Shown here in pieces: positions 8,471-17,823 of a stretch of DNA of 64,000 bases (position 1 is its first letter; every line of letters begins with the position of its first letter). Location: positions 62,001-126,000 of the forward strand of contig NZ_CAJPUY010000007.1 in NCBI RefSeq assembly GCF_905397275.1, written 5' to 3'. The DNA comes from Cupriavidus yeoncheonensis. GTDB lineage: Bacteria; Pseudomonadota; Gammaproteobacteria; Burkholderiales; Burkholderiaceae. A program made the translations under genes and the position numbers. The notes under the pieces are model-generated. The model made no database searches and was not told the origin of the DNA. It was given only the letters and a program-made list of their open reading frames with translations.

Positions 8471-9201
8471 GATGCCCGGACGATCGCCATCAGCGAGATG
8501 CCGAACGGCAGTGACCGGCTTGAAAGCCAGTGGCGCTCCGTGCTGAACAGTGCGTGCAGTGCGTTGTTGATTGACCGGGCCGGAACGCCGGCACCGGTAG
8601 CCTTTTCGCTGCCGCGCAGCTGGTCGCTGAGGCGAGCGGTGATGGCCAGCGGCGACAGGAGGGTGTTGAAGTAGCTGATCCGCTCCATGCGCAAACCGCA
8701 ACAGCTGACCAGTGCCTGCAGCGATCCTTTGCTGTAGCGCCGCTGGTGATGCAGGAAGACGTCGTGGCGGCTCCATAGCCACTGGTATGCCGGCACGGTG
8801 ACCAGCACCGCTCCGCCAGGCTTCAGCATTCTCGCCGCGCAGTCGAGGGCGCCGTCATCGTCGGCGATGTGTTCCAGGCAACCCAGCAGGCAGACGAGGT
8901 CAAAGCTGCCCTCCGCAAACGGCATGTCGTCCGGGCAGCGGCCGCTGCGGATGTCGTAGGCACCCCCGGTCTTTTCACGTGCCAGTTGCAGGGCCGTGTC
9001 ATCCATTTCCACAGCGCTGACTTTGCCGAATTGCGAGAGCATGTCCAGGTTGCCGCCGGTCCCCGACCCGATTTCCAGGATGGAGGCGTCAGGCGGCAAC
9101 GCCAGGCCGGACAGGACGGTGGCGAGGATGTCGCGCCGCCCGCGGAACCACCAGTGGCCGGCTTCAGTGTCGGCCATTTCAAGATAAGCATCAGGGGACA
9201 T
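8467..9201 (-). CDS. Class I SAM-dependent methyltransferase
   Basis: 244-residue cytoplasmic methyltransferase. Motif I is ILEIGSGTGGNLDML (about residues 41-55). The acidic end of strand 2 is AVEMDD, and FDLVCLLGCLEHI with LKPGGAVLVTVPAYQWLW follows. The N-terminal EAGHWWFRGRRDIL is common to methyltransferases found in glycan and lipid-sugar clusters. ATG 9201 follows GAGGAATCG. It overlaps gtrA by 4 bp and lies 27 bp after the VpsR-like regulator gene, so the three probably form one transcript. Substrate unknown; a carrier-linked sugar or lipid is the contextual guess. Confidence 0.85.
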   Translation of the reverse strand: MSPDAYLEMADTEAGHWWFRGRRDILATVLSGLALPPDASILEIGSGTGGNLDMLSQFGKVSAVEMDDTALQLAREKTGGAYDIRSGRCPDDMPFAEGSFDLVCLLGCLEHIADDDGALDCAARMLKPGGAVLVTVPAYQWLWSRHDVFLHHQRRYSKGSLQALVSCCGLRMERISYFNTLLSPLAITARLSDQLRGSEKATGAGVPARSINNALHALFSTERHWLSSRSLPFGISLMAIVRAS

Positions 9202-9228
9202 GGGACGATTCCTCGAAAGTCGGTCAGG

Positions 9229-10605
9229 TCAGCCCTGCACGCATACCAGGCCGAAATCGCCCTTCTTCACCTGCAGCTTGTAGTCCCGCATCAACCTGAA
9301 CAGCGTCACGCGCGAGATCCCCAGCTCTGCCGCGACATCGATCAGGCGCTCATGGTTGCGCTGCAGCGCCTCCACGATCGCGCCCTGCTCGGCGGCCTCG
9401 CGGATCGCCGCCAGCGTCAGCGGCCGTTCCTCTGCCGGTGAGGCCAGCTCCAGGTCTTCCGGCTGGATCACCCCGTCTTCGCACATTGCCGCCGCGTGGC
9501 GGATGCGGTTGATCAGCTCGCGCACGTTGCCGGGCCAGTCATGTTGCTGGATCGCGCGCAGCGCCGTCGGCGAGAAGCCGCGGATGCGGTTTGGCGACTG
9601 CTTGCGCACGCTGGCGAGCATATGCTCGGCGAGCAGCATGAGGTCGCTGCCGCGCTCGCGCAACGGCGGCTGGCGCACGCGCAGCACGCACAGGCGGTGG
9701 TACAGGTCGCCGCGGAACCGTTCGGCGGCGATGGCCGCTTCCAGGTCGACGTGGGTGGCGGAGACGATGCGTACGTTCACCTCGATGGATTCGGTGCCGC
9801 CCAGACGCTCGATCCGGCCCGTTTCCAGGAAGCGCAGCAGGCTGGTCTGGCTTTCCAGCGGCATGTCGCCGATTTCGTCCAGGAACAGCGTGCCGCCCTG
9901 GGCCATTTCGATGCGACCGAGCTTGCGCTTGGCCGCGCCCGTGAACGCGCCGCGCTCATAGCCGAACAGTTCCGACATGAGCAGCGTGGGCGGGATGGCG
10001 GCGCAGTTGACGGCGACAAAGGGCTTCTGCGCGCGCTCGCTGGCACGGTGGATCGCCTGCGCGGCGAGTTCCTTGCCGGTCCCCGATTCACCCGAGATCA
10101 GCACGGGAGTGTCCCAGAGCGATACCTTCTCGATGCCGCGAAACAGTGCCTGCATGGCCTGGCAATTGCCGATCATGCCGTCCGGACGCGTGCTGTCTGC
10201 CGCCCTGCGCTGCGCCGCGGGGCGCATCTGCGCGATGCCTTGTGCGTGGCCGAGCGAGTGCGTCAGCTGCGCCAGGTCGAACGGCGCGGTGTAGTAGTCG
10301 ACAAAGTAAAGGCCGAGCAGGCGGCGTGCCGCATCGCTTAGCGCGTCGCGGCTGGCGACGAGGCCGATCCAACTGAGCAGCGGATGGGACAGCCAGGGCT
10401 CGAAGGACTCCAGCTCGGTGTCGCTGAACCCGCTGTGGACATCGAGCAGCGCGGCACAGGCTTGTGGATTGTGCGAAAGCGCTTCGAGTTCATGGAGGCT
10501 CGACGCAAAGCTGATCTTCCAGCCGCGTTGCGAAAGAGCCCTGCACAGTGTGGCGTCGTGATGCTGCGACAAGTAGAGCAGCGGACGATTGGCGTAAGCG
10601 CTCAT
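9229..10605 (-). CDS. VpsR-type sigma-54-dependent transcriptional activator
   Basis: 458-residue enhancer-binding protein. Residues about 8-120 form a degenerate receiver-like VpsR domain with Asp55 in AALLDVHSG at the phosphoacceptor position. The AAA+ core has Walker A GESGTGKE near residue 168 and an intact sigma-54 loop RGAFTGAAKRK near 220. A Fis-type helix-turn-helix (VAAELGISRVTLFRLMRDY) ends the protein. ATG 10605 follows GGGGAAATCG. In Vibrio the VpsR family drives exopolysaccharide genes and senses c-di-GMP. Here it heads the methyltransferase/gtrA genes and lies near a pilus locus, suggesting control of surface polysaccharide or adhesion; the real targets are not shown. Confidence 0.88.
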   Translation of the reverse strand: MSAYANRPLLYLSQHHDATLCRALSQRGWKISFASSLHELEALSHNPQACAALLDVHSGFSDTELESFEPWLSHPLLSWIGLVASRDALSDAARRLLGLYFVDYYTAPFDLAQLTHSLGHAQGIAQMRPAAQRRAADSTRPDGMIGNCQAMQALFRGIEKVSLWDTPVLISGESGTGKELAAQAIHRASERAQKPFVAVNCAAIPPTLLMSELFGYERGAFTGAAKRKLGRIEMAQGGTLFLDEIGDMPLESQTSLLRFLETGRIERLGGTESIEVNVRIVSATHVDLEAAIAAERFRGDLYHRLCVLRVRQPPLRERGSDLMLLAEHMLASVRKQSPNRIRGFSPTALRAIQQHDWPGNVRELINRIRHAAAMCEDGVIQPEDLELASPAEERPLTLAAIREAAEQGAIVEALQRNHERLIDVAAELGISRVTLFRLMRDYKLQVKKGDFGLVCVQG

Positions 10606-10742
10606 AACGATTTCCCCGGATTTTTTTATTGACGAAACCGATGCCAGCGGTTGCCGGACACCGGATTCGGTGGCCCTCAGGCCCGCTCCGGCCGCGCGTC
10701 GATGCTGCGTCGGCCAGGCGTATTTCCCGAATTCTGTTTTTG

Positions 10743-10767
10743 GCCAGGCCCGCTGTGCGGGCCTGGC
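10743..10767. repeat. Perfect 11-bp hairpin upstream of the VpsR-like gene
   Basis: GCCAGGCCCGC, loop TGT, GCGGGCCTGGC. The stem is perfect and very GC-rich. T residues lie before it on the plus strand (GTTTTTG) and no T-run follows on either strand, so it does not fit a normal terminator. It is 138 bp upstream of the regulator start codon. Confidence 0.6.
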
Positions 10768-10864
10768 TATACCCCTTGTGATCCCGGCGCACCGGCATCC
10801 CGCTCTGTTCGCGGTCCCCATCGCCGCCATGGTCGTCCATGGCTGGCTTTGACTTTCCAGGTTG

Positions 10865-10894
10865 CACGGGCCGCCCGCGCTGGCGCGGCCCGTG
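10865..10894. repeat. Second 10-bp perfect hairpin upstream of the VpsR-like gene
   Basis: CACGGGCCGC and GCGGCCCGTG are separated by a 10-nt GC-rich loop. It is only 97 bp from the previous hairpin. On the plus strand it is followed by GTTTCC, too weak for a confident terminator call. Confidence 0.5.
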
Positions 10895-11788
10895 GTTTCC
10901 TGAAAGACCTCACCTGTTCTTCCCGGCTCAGACCGCAACGGTATGCGTCGGTGCGAGCCATTCCCTGCAGCGCGGCCCTGCGCTTACAGCACCAGCCCGA
11001 TTCCCGCCCTGGGAAGCGGGGGTCGTTCTGAAACTGATCTCCCTCGAACGTTTGCCAGTGTGTTGGCGCTTCGGTTTCAGACTTCCCCAAATCCGGGCTT
11101 CATGTTCGCGTGGACATATTCGCGACGAACGTGCCAGATCCGGGTAACCATATGAAACTAAAGGGGAAACTCGGATGTGATGGGATTGTTGGGCGAACCG
11201 GGCCGCCAAAGCGTTTCATTTCTGTTACTGCTGAGGCCGCTGGGCAATGACTTGAGTCACGGACTCGCAGTGCAAACGACACGCATACTCATCCTTTTGC
11301 GGCTGAAGGGACATTTCCGCCAGGCAAGTCCCTCCCGATGAGGGGGGTGCGCTGTTCGAAACGCCAGAGCGCCAAGACACCGGCTCTGCCTGCAACAGGG
11401 GCATCAAAATGGTTTCATGTCCTTAACAAGGAACGGAAGCGATTACACGGTAGAGCACAACGCCCACAGTGTTATCCCTGAGGGCCCTGCGGTGTTGTGG
11501 CTTCCTTTGATCCTGGCGTGGCGCGCAGTGGCGGTGCGATGACACGCCTTTGCACGAGTCGTGGCATGAGCCGCCCATCCATATCTCATCTTTAAGGATG
11601 GGATGGGTAGAAATTGCACGGTAGCTGGCATGACCGGGCAAATCGGTTGCATCCGTGAAACTGGTGCGACGGAGAAGGGGCCGGACCGGTTCCGGCACGG
11701 TAATGGTGCCTTTGTACCGGCGCTGATTAGCTGAGCTGCCGGATCAGACGAATGACGCGTACTCCTAACATTGGGCGTCAAAAACATT

Positions 11789-12079
11789 TCAGGAGTGATA
11801 CATCCGGGCGTTACCAGGTGCAGCCGAGCCCGCCGCCGCCGCTTCCTGGCGCACCAGTTCCTGCAGCCACGCACGGAACTGCTCGATGGCTTTCTCGCGG
11901 CGATTGCCCGCGCGCCAGATGACCCAGTCATGCAGGATTGACGGAATACGGGTGCTGAAAATGGCGGCGGGTATCTTTCGTTGGCCATGCACCGCCATGG
12001 CGGCGACAATCCTGGCCATGACGATGACCGCTCCACCCAACCTTTCTTCTGCGACCCGGCAGGCAAAGCCAGCTTCCAA
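11789..12079 (-). pseudogene. Probable C-terminal fragment of a LysR-family regulator
   Basis: A 96-residue frame. The part RIPSILHDWVIWRAGNR followed by EKAIEQFRAWLQELV resembles the end of the effector domain of GcvA-like LysR regulators (hydrophobic W-I-W-R segment, then the helix FRAWL). The helix-turn-helix and most of the effector domain are missing: upstream on the minus strand lies the N-terminus of the MFS gene, overlapping from 12018. Read as a remnant truncated when the MFS gene came to lie there. Recognition rests on about 50 residues, so this is tentative. Confidence 0.4.
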
Positions 12080-13391
12080 TGCCCGCTGGCGCGTGCTTGC
12101 CGTGTTTTCGCTGGGCTTCCTGGTGTCCTACGTGTTCCGTGGGGTCAACCTGGGGTTCGCGCCGTAACTGACGCGCGAACTGGGCCTCGGCGCCGGCGAT
12201 CTGGGACTCCTGACGAGTTTCTATTTTCTTGGCTTTGCCTGCGCGCAACTGCCGGCGGGCATCCTGCTGGACCGCTATGGCCCGCGCCGTACCGAGGCCG
12301 CGATGTTGCTGGCGGCGGTGGCCGGCTCGCTGGTATTCGCGCTCGCGCCTGGCATGGCGGGGCTGGCCGCTGGCCGGATGCTGATTGGTGCAGGCGTGTC
12401 GGTCTGCCTGGGCGCGGCGATCCAGGCGTTGTCGATGTGGTTCCCCTTGTCGCGCATGCCGCTGCTCAATGGCGTGGTGATGGCCATTGGCGGCCTGGGC
12501 GCGGTGCTCGTGGGCACGCCGCTGTCCTGGCTGCTTTCTGTGGCGGACTGGCGCATGGTCAGTGCCGGGCTGGCGGGCGTGACCTTCGCGATGGCGGTGC
12601 TGCTGTGGTTCGGCGTGCCTGACAAGCCGCGCTCCGGCAAGGAAAGCCTGCGCGAGCAGTTGCGCGGCACGCGCCAGATCCTGGCCAGCGAACGTTTCTG
12701 GCGCGTGGTGCCGCTGACGCTCCTCAACCAGGGCGTATTCCTGGCCGTGCAGACCTTGTGGGTGGGCGCCTTCCTGCGAGACGTCGGCGGCTTCGGCCCG
12801 GCCACCAGCGCGCGGCTGGTGTCGGTGATCGGCATTGCCATGATGGCGGGCTGCGTCGGTTCAGGGTGGGCCGCGCGACACCTCGAGCGGGCGGGCATCA
12901 GCCTGTATGCCTTTGCCGGCGCCGGCATGACCGCGTTTATCGTCGTGCAGGTGCTGCTGCTGGCACAGGTGCCACTGCCACCGGTGCTGCTGTGGGCGGC
13001 TTACGGGGTGTTCGGCTCGAGCGGCATCCTGACCTACGCCGTGCTGGCGCGCAGCTTTCCCGACGCGCTGATCGGCCGCGCCACCACGGCGCTGACGCTG
13101 ACGGTGTTCTTGGCGACCTTTGCATGCCAGGTGGGCGTGGGCTTCGTGCTGGATCTGTGGCCGGCCAGCGGCGGGCACTATCCCACGGAGGCACACCTGG
13201 TGGCGTGGAGTGGGCTGGTCGTGCTGCAGGCGCTGGCGGCGGCGTGGTACGCCATGGGGGCACGGCGCCCCCCGTTGATCGGCGGAGGGTTCAGTAAATG
13301 CCAGGCAGTACGCGAAACCGTACCTTCTCGCGATACTGGCGGTATTCGGGATCGTCGGATAACAGCGCTTCCTCCCGATGGATCCGCATGA
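12018..13391 (+). pseudogene. MFS transporter gene interrupted by an in-frame TAA
   Basis: The frame from ATG 12018 encodes a normal MFS start (VLAVFSLGFLVSYVFRGVNLGFAP). It hits TAA at 12165-12167 and continues in the same frame with LTRELGLGAGDLGLL and the motif-A region LLDRYGPRR. The rest of a 12-helix transporter follows to about 13290. One base change (for example TAC or TAT to TAA) explains the break. Internal re-initiation (ATG 12303) would lose the first two to three helices. The last ~35 codons run antisense into the next gene and are not transporter-like, so the natural 3' end may also be lost. A sequencing error is the alternative. Confidence 0.8.
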
Positions 13392-13956
13392 CCTGCAGCA
13401 TGCACAGTCCTGCATAGACCAGAAGGTTCTGCATTCCGAAATTCGTCAGCAGAAAGCCAATATCGGCGGTGAGATAGCTCAGGTAGATCGGATGGCGCAT
13501 GAAGCGGTAGGCGCCGCTCGAAACGATTCCCCGATTCGCCGGCAGGATTCCGAACGAGAAACGCAGCGAAAGCTTCGCGTAGATTTGCCAGGCAATCCCT
13601 GCGACCTGCAGGACGGCGCCAAATGCCTCCGGAGCCAGATGCGCGCCAGGCGCCAGTTCTATGCCAACGAAATAGTATGTGCCGCCCAGCGAGCAGAGCA
13701 CGGTGATCGGTCTCCAGTCTCGCTTCTTGGGGACTCTGGCAAACAGGCTCAGCCCGAGGGTAAGGCAACTCGCCAGAACCAGGAGCAAAAGGGTGATTCG
13801 CGATGGGTCCGTCAGCCAATGCTGGATCGCTCCATATGCGAAAGCTCCAAGCAGTATTGCAGTAGTGGTTCTTAGCACCAGCTCCAGGACCAGTTCGCGG
13901 AGGTCTGTCTTGGGCGCGGTGCTCGCTTGCACCGTGTCAGCTAGGATTTCTGGCAT
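13291..13956 (-). CDS. Isoprenylcysteine carboxyl methyltransferase (ICMT)-like membrane methyltransferase
   Basis: 221-residue membrane protein with about five hydrophobic segments. The PEMT/ICMT signature is SSGAYRFMRHPIYLSYL, then HREEALLSDDPEYRQYREKVRFRVLPGIY, which binds SAM at the membrane face in this family. Substrates of bacterial members are mostly unknown; they include lipids and small thiols or phenols. ATG 13956 is preceded by GGGGGAACT; an upstream in-frame ATG at 14001 lacks this. Its 3' end overlaps the read-through tail of the broken MFS frame by about 100 bp, and this gene is the credible one there. Confidence 0.82.
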   Translation of the reverse strand: MPEILADTVQASTAPKTDLRELVLELVLRTTTAILLGAFAYGAIQHWLTDPSRITLLLLVLASCLTLGLSLFARVPKKRDWRPITVLCSLGGTYYFVGIELAPGAHLAPEAFGAVLQVAGIAWQIYAKLSLRFSFGILPANRGIVSSGAYRFMRHPIYLSYLTADIGFLLTNFGMQNLLVYAGLCMLQVMRIHREEALLSDDPEYRQYREKVRFRVLPGIY

Positions 13957-14182
13957 AGTTCCCCCGTTCTGGCGGAGGTCAGCGCTCCGCCTTTTTTTCA
14001 CTGAGTGTCGTTGTGCAATCAGCTTAGTCGGGGCACGCTCGGCGCCATATCGGGCAAAGGTATGTTTCGCGCGTGAACAGGTACCGAGCGGCGAGAACGC
14101 GTGGTGCAGAGCTTATGTGCCGAAGCGGTTTTCGAGCTCCTCCAGGCGAGATCGAAACCGGGGATGCAGCCGCGAGCCCCGC

Positions 14183-14686
14183 CTAGAGAACCAGTGGCCG
14201 GTCGTCCAGCTCATTCGGGTTGCGGCCACCATCGGATGGGAAATGCGCCGCCAGCAAGTCGTGAATGCTCGCCACTGCTGCCAGCACGGGGCGCACCGAC
14301 AGGTCCCTGGCCAGCCCCTGCACCAAATCATCGCAAACAGCGCGCCAGGTCTTCGCACCCACACTTGCATCGATGCCCCGGTCGGCCAGCAACTCCACCG
14401 CATGGTCGGCCAGGTTGATATAGAGCAGCACGCCGGTGTGCTCTTCGGTATTCCACACCTCCAGCGCCCCGAACAGGGCCCGTGCCCGAGCCCGCGCCGT
14501 GGTGCCGCCCCAGGCATGGCCCAGCGGCAGGCTGGACTCGATGACCACGCGGATCTCTCCGCGGTGGCGCGCTTCGCCGGCGTGGACGGCGTCGTGCAAT
14601 TGCTGTTGCGCCTGTGCCGGGAAGTGGCGGCGGGCGGTACTGGAGGTGGTGCCGAGGTGGCGCAGCGCGCGTCGCAGCGATGGCAT
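14183..14686 (-). CDS. TPM-domain protein, second paralogue of the lemA operon
   Basis: 167-residue protein of the TPM (YgcG/Psb32-like) family without a clear signal peptide. Family features are AVHAGEARHRGEIRVVIE, TGVLLYINLADHAVELLADRGI and the C-terminal pattern HFPSDGGRNPNELDDRPL. ATG 14686 follows AAGGAGAGCGG. It is the last gene of lemA-TPM-TPM and begins 13 bp after the secreted TPM gene. The role of bacterial TPM proteins paired with LemA is not established; an envelope function is the usual inference. Confidence 0.85.
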   Translation of the reverse strand: MPSLRRALRHLGTTSSTARRHFPAQAQQQLHDAVHAGEARHRGEIRVVIESSLPLGHAWGGTTARARARALFGALEVWNTEEHTGVLLYINLADHAVELLADRGIDASVGAKTWRAVCDDLVQGLARDLSVRPVLAAVASIHDLLAAHFPSDGGRNPNELDDRPLVL

Positions 14687-14698
14687 GGTCCGCTCTCC

Positions 14699-15565
14699 TT
14701 ACCAGTTGCCGGAGGCGCCGCCGCCGTCGAAGCCGCCGCCTCCGCCGCCGCTGAAGCCGCCCCCGCCGCCCCCGCCGCCGAAATCACCACCGCCGCCGAA
14801 GCCGCCGCGACGCCCCCAGTCGCTGCCCATGCCGTAGCCGCCCAGTCCGCCCAGCCCGCCCGCGATCACGTCGCGGCCGCGCGGCGTGGTGACGATCTGC
14901 GGACCGCGCCGCCGCGTGGCGGCCGTCAGGAAGAAGAACACGATGATGGCCAGCGGGAACAGCACCGGCAGCCAGTCCGACCAGAACGAAGCTTCCTGCT
15001 TGCGCGGCTGCGGGCCGGCCAGGCCTTCCTTGTCGATGGTGGCCTGGATCGCGGAGATGCCCGCCGCCAGCCCGCCGTAGAAGTCGTTCTGGCGGAAGTG
15101 GGGCGCCATCACGTCCTGCAGGATGCGCTTGGACATGGCATCCGTGAGCGAGCCCTGCACGCCGCGGCCGACTTCGAGCCGCATCTTGCGCAGGCCGGGC
15201 GGGTTGTCCTTGGCAATCAGGACGATCACGCCGTCGTCGATGCCCTTGCGCCCGGCGCGCCAGGCGTCGGCCACGCGGATGCTGTAGGCATCGAGGGTCT
15301 CGGGCTCGGTCGTCGGCAGCATCAGCACGAAGATCTGGCTGCCGCGCTGCTGCTCGTATTCGGCCAGCACGTTTTCCAGCGCGGTGCGCTGGTTGGCGGA
15401 AAGGGTGTTGGTCAGGTCGGTGACGCGCTGGGTCAGTGGCGGCACCGGTACGAAACCGTCATTGGCCGCCAGGGCCGGCATCGCCCACGCGCTGGCCAGC
15501 CAGAGCATGGCGGCCAGCCAGCGGCGCCAGGAACGGAAGGCGGGCAAGTCCATCAGGGTGCCCAT
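14699..15565 (-). CDS. YgcG-type TPM-domain protein with glycine-rich tail
   Basis: 288 residues. A signal peptide (LAAMLWLASAWAMPALA, about 18-34) precedes a TPM domain (about 45-175: TDLTNTLSANQRTALENVL, GIDDGVIVLIAKDN, RLEVGRGVQGSLTDAM). One transmembrane helix follows (WLPVLFPLAIIVFFFL, about 205-220). The tail of about 60 residues is almost only Gly, Phe and Asp. This layout is typical of the membrane-anchored YgcG family, with the TPM domain in the periplasm. It starts 16 bp after lemA. Confidence 0.9.
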   Translation of the reverse strand: MGTLMDLPAFRSWRRWLAAMLWLASAWAMPALAANDGFVPVPPLTQRVTDLTNTLSANQRTALENVLAEYEQQRGSQIFVLMLPTTEPETLDAYSIRVADAWRAGRKGIDDGVIVLIAKDNPPGLRKMRLEVGRGVQGSLTDAMSKRILQDVMAPHFRQNDFYGGLAAGISAIQATIDKEGLAGPQPRKQEASFWSDWLPVLFPLAIIVFFFLTAATRRRGPQIVTTPRGRDVIAGGLGGLGGYGMGSDWGRRGGFGGGGDFGGGGGGGGFSGGGGGGFDGGGASGNW

Positions 15566-15581
15566 GATGCGTGCCTTGCTG

Positions 15582-16217
15582 TCAGAACTTCACGGCCGGG
15601 GGTGTGGAGATGGCCTTCTCGTTTTCCACCGCGAACGAAGGCTTGACCTCGTATTTGAACACCATGGCCGTGAGGTTGGTGGGGAAGCTGCGTGCCAGCA
15701 CGTTGTAGTCGCGCACGGCGGAAATGTAGCGCTGGCGCGCTACGGTGATGCGGTTCTCCGTGCCTTCGAGCTGCGATTGCAGGTCGCGGAACGAGGCATC
15801 GGCCTTGAGTTGCGGGTAGTTCTCGGACACCGCCAGCAGGCGCGACAGCGCGCCCGACAGCTCGCCCTGCGCCTGCTGGAAGCGCTTGAACGCTTCAGGA
15901 TTGTTCAGGGTCTCGGGCGATACCTGGATGCTGGTGGCGGCGGCACGTGCCTTGGTCACGGCCTCGAGCGTTTCGCGCTCGTGCGTGGCGTAGCCCTTGA
16001 CCGTGTTGACCAGGTTGGGGATCAGGTCGGCGCGCCGCTGGTACTGGTTGACGACCTCGCCCCAGGCCGCCTTGACCGCCTCGTCCTTGGTCTGGAAGTC
16101 GTTATAGCCGCAGGCCGACAGCAGGCTGGCCAGGCAGGCCAGCAACAGCCAGCGGAACCAGGGCAACCAGCCGGTAGCCCGGTTCGCGGTCGAGGACAGG
16201 GGCAATGAGGCGCGCAT
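15582..16217 (-). CDS. lemA: LemA family lipoprotein-like protein
   Basis: 211-residue envelope protein. A hydrophobic N-terminus ends in LLSACGYND, which fits a lipobox. The helical LemA domain follows: AAWGEVVNQYQRRADLIPNL, NTVKGYATHERETLEAV, and ENRITVARQRYISAVRDYN. ATG 16217 follows GGGAGCCCACG; the longer frame from 16271 has no ribosome site. It heads an operon with two TPM-domain genes, the standard LemA-TPM association. No enzymatic activity is known for the family. Confidence 0.9.
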   Translation of the reverse strand: MRASLPLSSTANRATGWLPWFRWLLLACLASLLSACGYNDFQTKDEAVKAAWGEVVNQYQRRADLIPNLVNTVKGYATHERETLEAVTKARAAATSIQVSPETLNNPEAFKRFQQAQGELSGALSRLLAVSENYPQLKADASFRDLQSQLEGTENRITVARQRYISAVRDYNVLARSFPTNLTAMVFKYEVKPSFAVENEKAISTPPAVKF

Positions 16218-16298
16218 CGTGGGCTCCCGGGTTGAGACGAATCTCAAGTGTAGCGCACGGCGCGTTACCACCGGCGGCTACCCCGGGAACGGCTCCGG

Positions 16299-17588
16299 TC
16301 AGGCCGCGAAGGCCTTGCGTGCGGCGTCCAGCGTGGCCTGCAGGATGGCGTCATCGTGGCAGCCGGAGACAAAGCCCGCCTCGAACGCCGAGGGCGCCAG
16401 GTACACACCGTTGTCGAGCATGGCGTGGAAGAAGCGGTTGAAGCGCGCGGTATCGCTTTTCGTGACTTCGGCAAAGCTGCCCGGCACGCCTTCGCGGAAG
16501 TAGAGGCCGAACATGCCGCCGATCGCATCGGCGGCAAACGGCACGCCGGCGGCGCGGGCGGCTTCCGCGAGGCCGTCGGCCAGCTTGCGGGTTTGCGTGG
16601 CGAGCCTGTCGTAGAAGCCGGGGGCCTGGATCAGGCGCAGCGTGGTCAGGCCGGCGGCCACCGCGAGCGGGTTGCCGGACAGCGTGCCGGCCTGGTACAC
16701 GCCGCCCAGCGGCGCCAGCTTTGCCATGATGTCGCGCCGGCCGCCAAAGGCCGCCGCGGGCATGCCGCCGCCGATGACCTTGCCCAGGCAGGTCAGGTCC
16801 GGGGTCATACCGTAGTGCGCCTGGGCGCCGCCCAGCGCCACGCGGAAGCCGGTCATGACTTCGTCGAAGATCAGCACCGCGCCGTCGCGCGTGCACAGTT
16901 CGCGCATGGCCTTCAGGAAGGCGTCGCTCGCGCGCACCAGGTTCATGTTGCCGGCGACCGGCTCGACGATGACGGCGGCGATCTCGCCCGCGTGCTTCGC
17001 GAACGCCTGTTCCAGCTGCTCGACGTTGTTGTACTCGAGCACCATGGTGTGGCGCGTCACGTCGGCGGGCACGCCTGCCGAGGACGGCGCGTTCTGCGTG
17101 GTGTCGGCAAAGGTCAGCAGGCCCGAGCCGGCCTTGACCAGCAGGCTGTCGGCGTGGCCGTGGTAGCAGCCTTCGAACTTGATGATCAGGTCGCGGCCGG
17201 TGAAGCCGCGCGCGAGGCGTAGCGCGCTCATGGTCGCCTCGGTGCCCGACGAAACCAGCCGCACCTGTTCGATCGACGGTACCAGCTTGCAGATTTCCTC
17301 CGCCATCTCGATCTCGGCTTCGGTCGGCGCGCCGAACGAGAAGCTGTGCGCGGCGGTTTCCTGCACGGCGCGCACCACGTCCGGGTGGGCGTGGCCGACG
17401 ATCATCGGGCCCCAGGAGCCGATGTAGTCGATATAGCGCTGGCCCTCGGCATCCCACATATAGGCCCCTTCGGCACGCGTGATGAAGCGCGGCGTGCCGC
17501 CCACCGAGCGGAAGGCCCGCACGGGCGAATTGACGCCACCGGGAATGGTTTGCTGGGCACGGTCGAAGAGCTGCTGGTTACGGGACAT
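16299..17588 (-). CDS. hemL: Glutamate-1-semialdehyde 2,1-aminomutase
   Basis: PLP enzyme turning glutamate-1-semialdehyde into 5-aminolevulinate, the C5-pathway entry to heme. The 429-residue length matches the family. Seen: start [20 protein letters not shown], glycine-rich [35 protein letters not shown], and the PLP-lysine segment [19 protein letters not shown]. Start ATG 17588 has AGGCAGATC upstream. It is divergent from the rubredoxin gene; hemL-rubredoxin-pilG linkage is common in Burkholderiaceae and nearby groups. Confidence 0.97.
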   Translation of the reverse strand: MSRNQQLFDRAQQTIPGGVNSPVRAFRSVGGTPRFITRAEGAYMWDAEGQRYIDYIGSWGPMIVGHAHPDVVRAVQETAAHSFSFGAPTEAEIEMAEEICKLVPSIEQVRLVSSGTEATMSALRLARGFTGRDLIIKFEGCYHGHADSLLVKAGSGLLTFADTTQNAPSSAGVPADVTRHTMVLEYNNVEQLEQAFAKHAGEIAAVIVEPVAGNMNLVRASDAFLKAMRELCTRDGAVLIFDEVMTGFRVALGGAQAHYGMTPDLTCLGKVIGGGMPAAAFGGRRDIMAKLAPLGGVYQAGTLSGNPLAVAAGLTTLRLIQAPGFYDRLATQTRKLADGLAEAARAAGVPFAADAIGGMFGLYFREGVPGSFAEVTKSDTARFNRFFHAMLDNGVYLAPSAFEAGFVSGCHDDAILQATLDAARKAFAA

Positions 17589-17823
17589 GATCTGCCTGGG
17601 TCTAAAACTCGGGAAACGCGTTCAAGCGGACGCGAACTGGCGTCAAAAGGGTGGGCAAAGCGGTGCAATACGCGGGAATGGCGCGGCTTTTGTCCTGTAT
17701 TTGTACGCTAACGTGCGCGAACACGGCGGAATTGGCACGATTCTGGCCGACGCGGCTGGCGCCGTCGGCGCCGATTCGGTACCATCTGCGCTGAATTTTA
17801 ATGGAGAGCGACCAGAGCCTGTT

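Larger units (their letters stand above)
10606..11788. other. Gene-poor 1.2 kb region, probably eroded sequence
   Basis: No reading frame has a ribosome site plus family likeness. Short frames (11225-11407 and 11423-11698 minus) are Cys/Ser/Arg-rich and look non-coding. Apart from the two hairpins near the VpsR-like gene I see no tRNA, repeat array or insertion-sequence end. It abuts a gene fragment and a broken transporter gene, which suggests degraded accessory DNA. Confidence 0.5.

Noticed and set aside
13679-15646. 655-codon plus-strand frame across the TPM genes
   Set aside because: Covers the reverse of two TPM genes and the ICMT gene; residues are repetitive and unlike protein.
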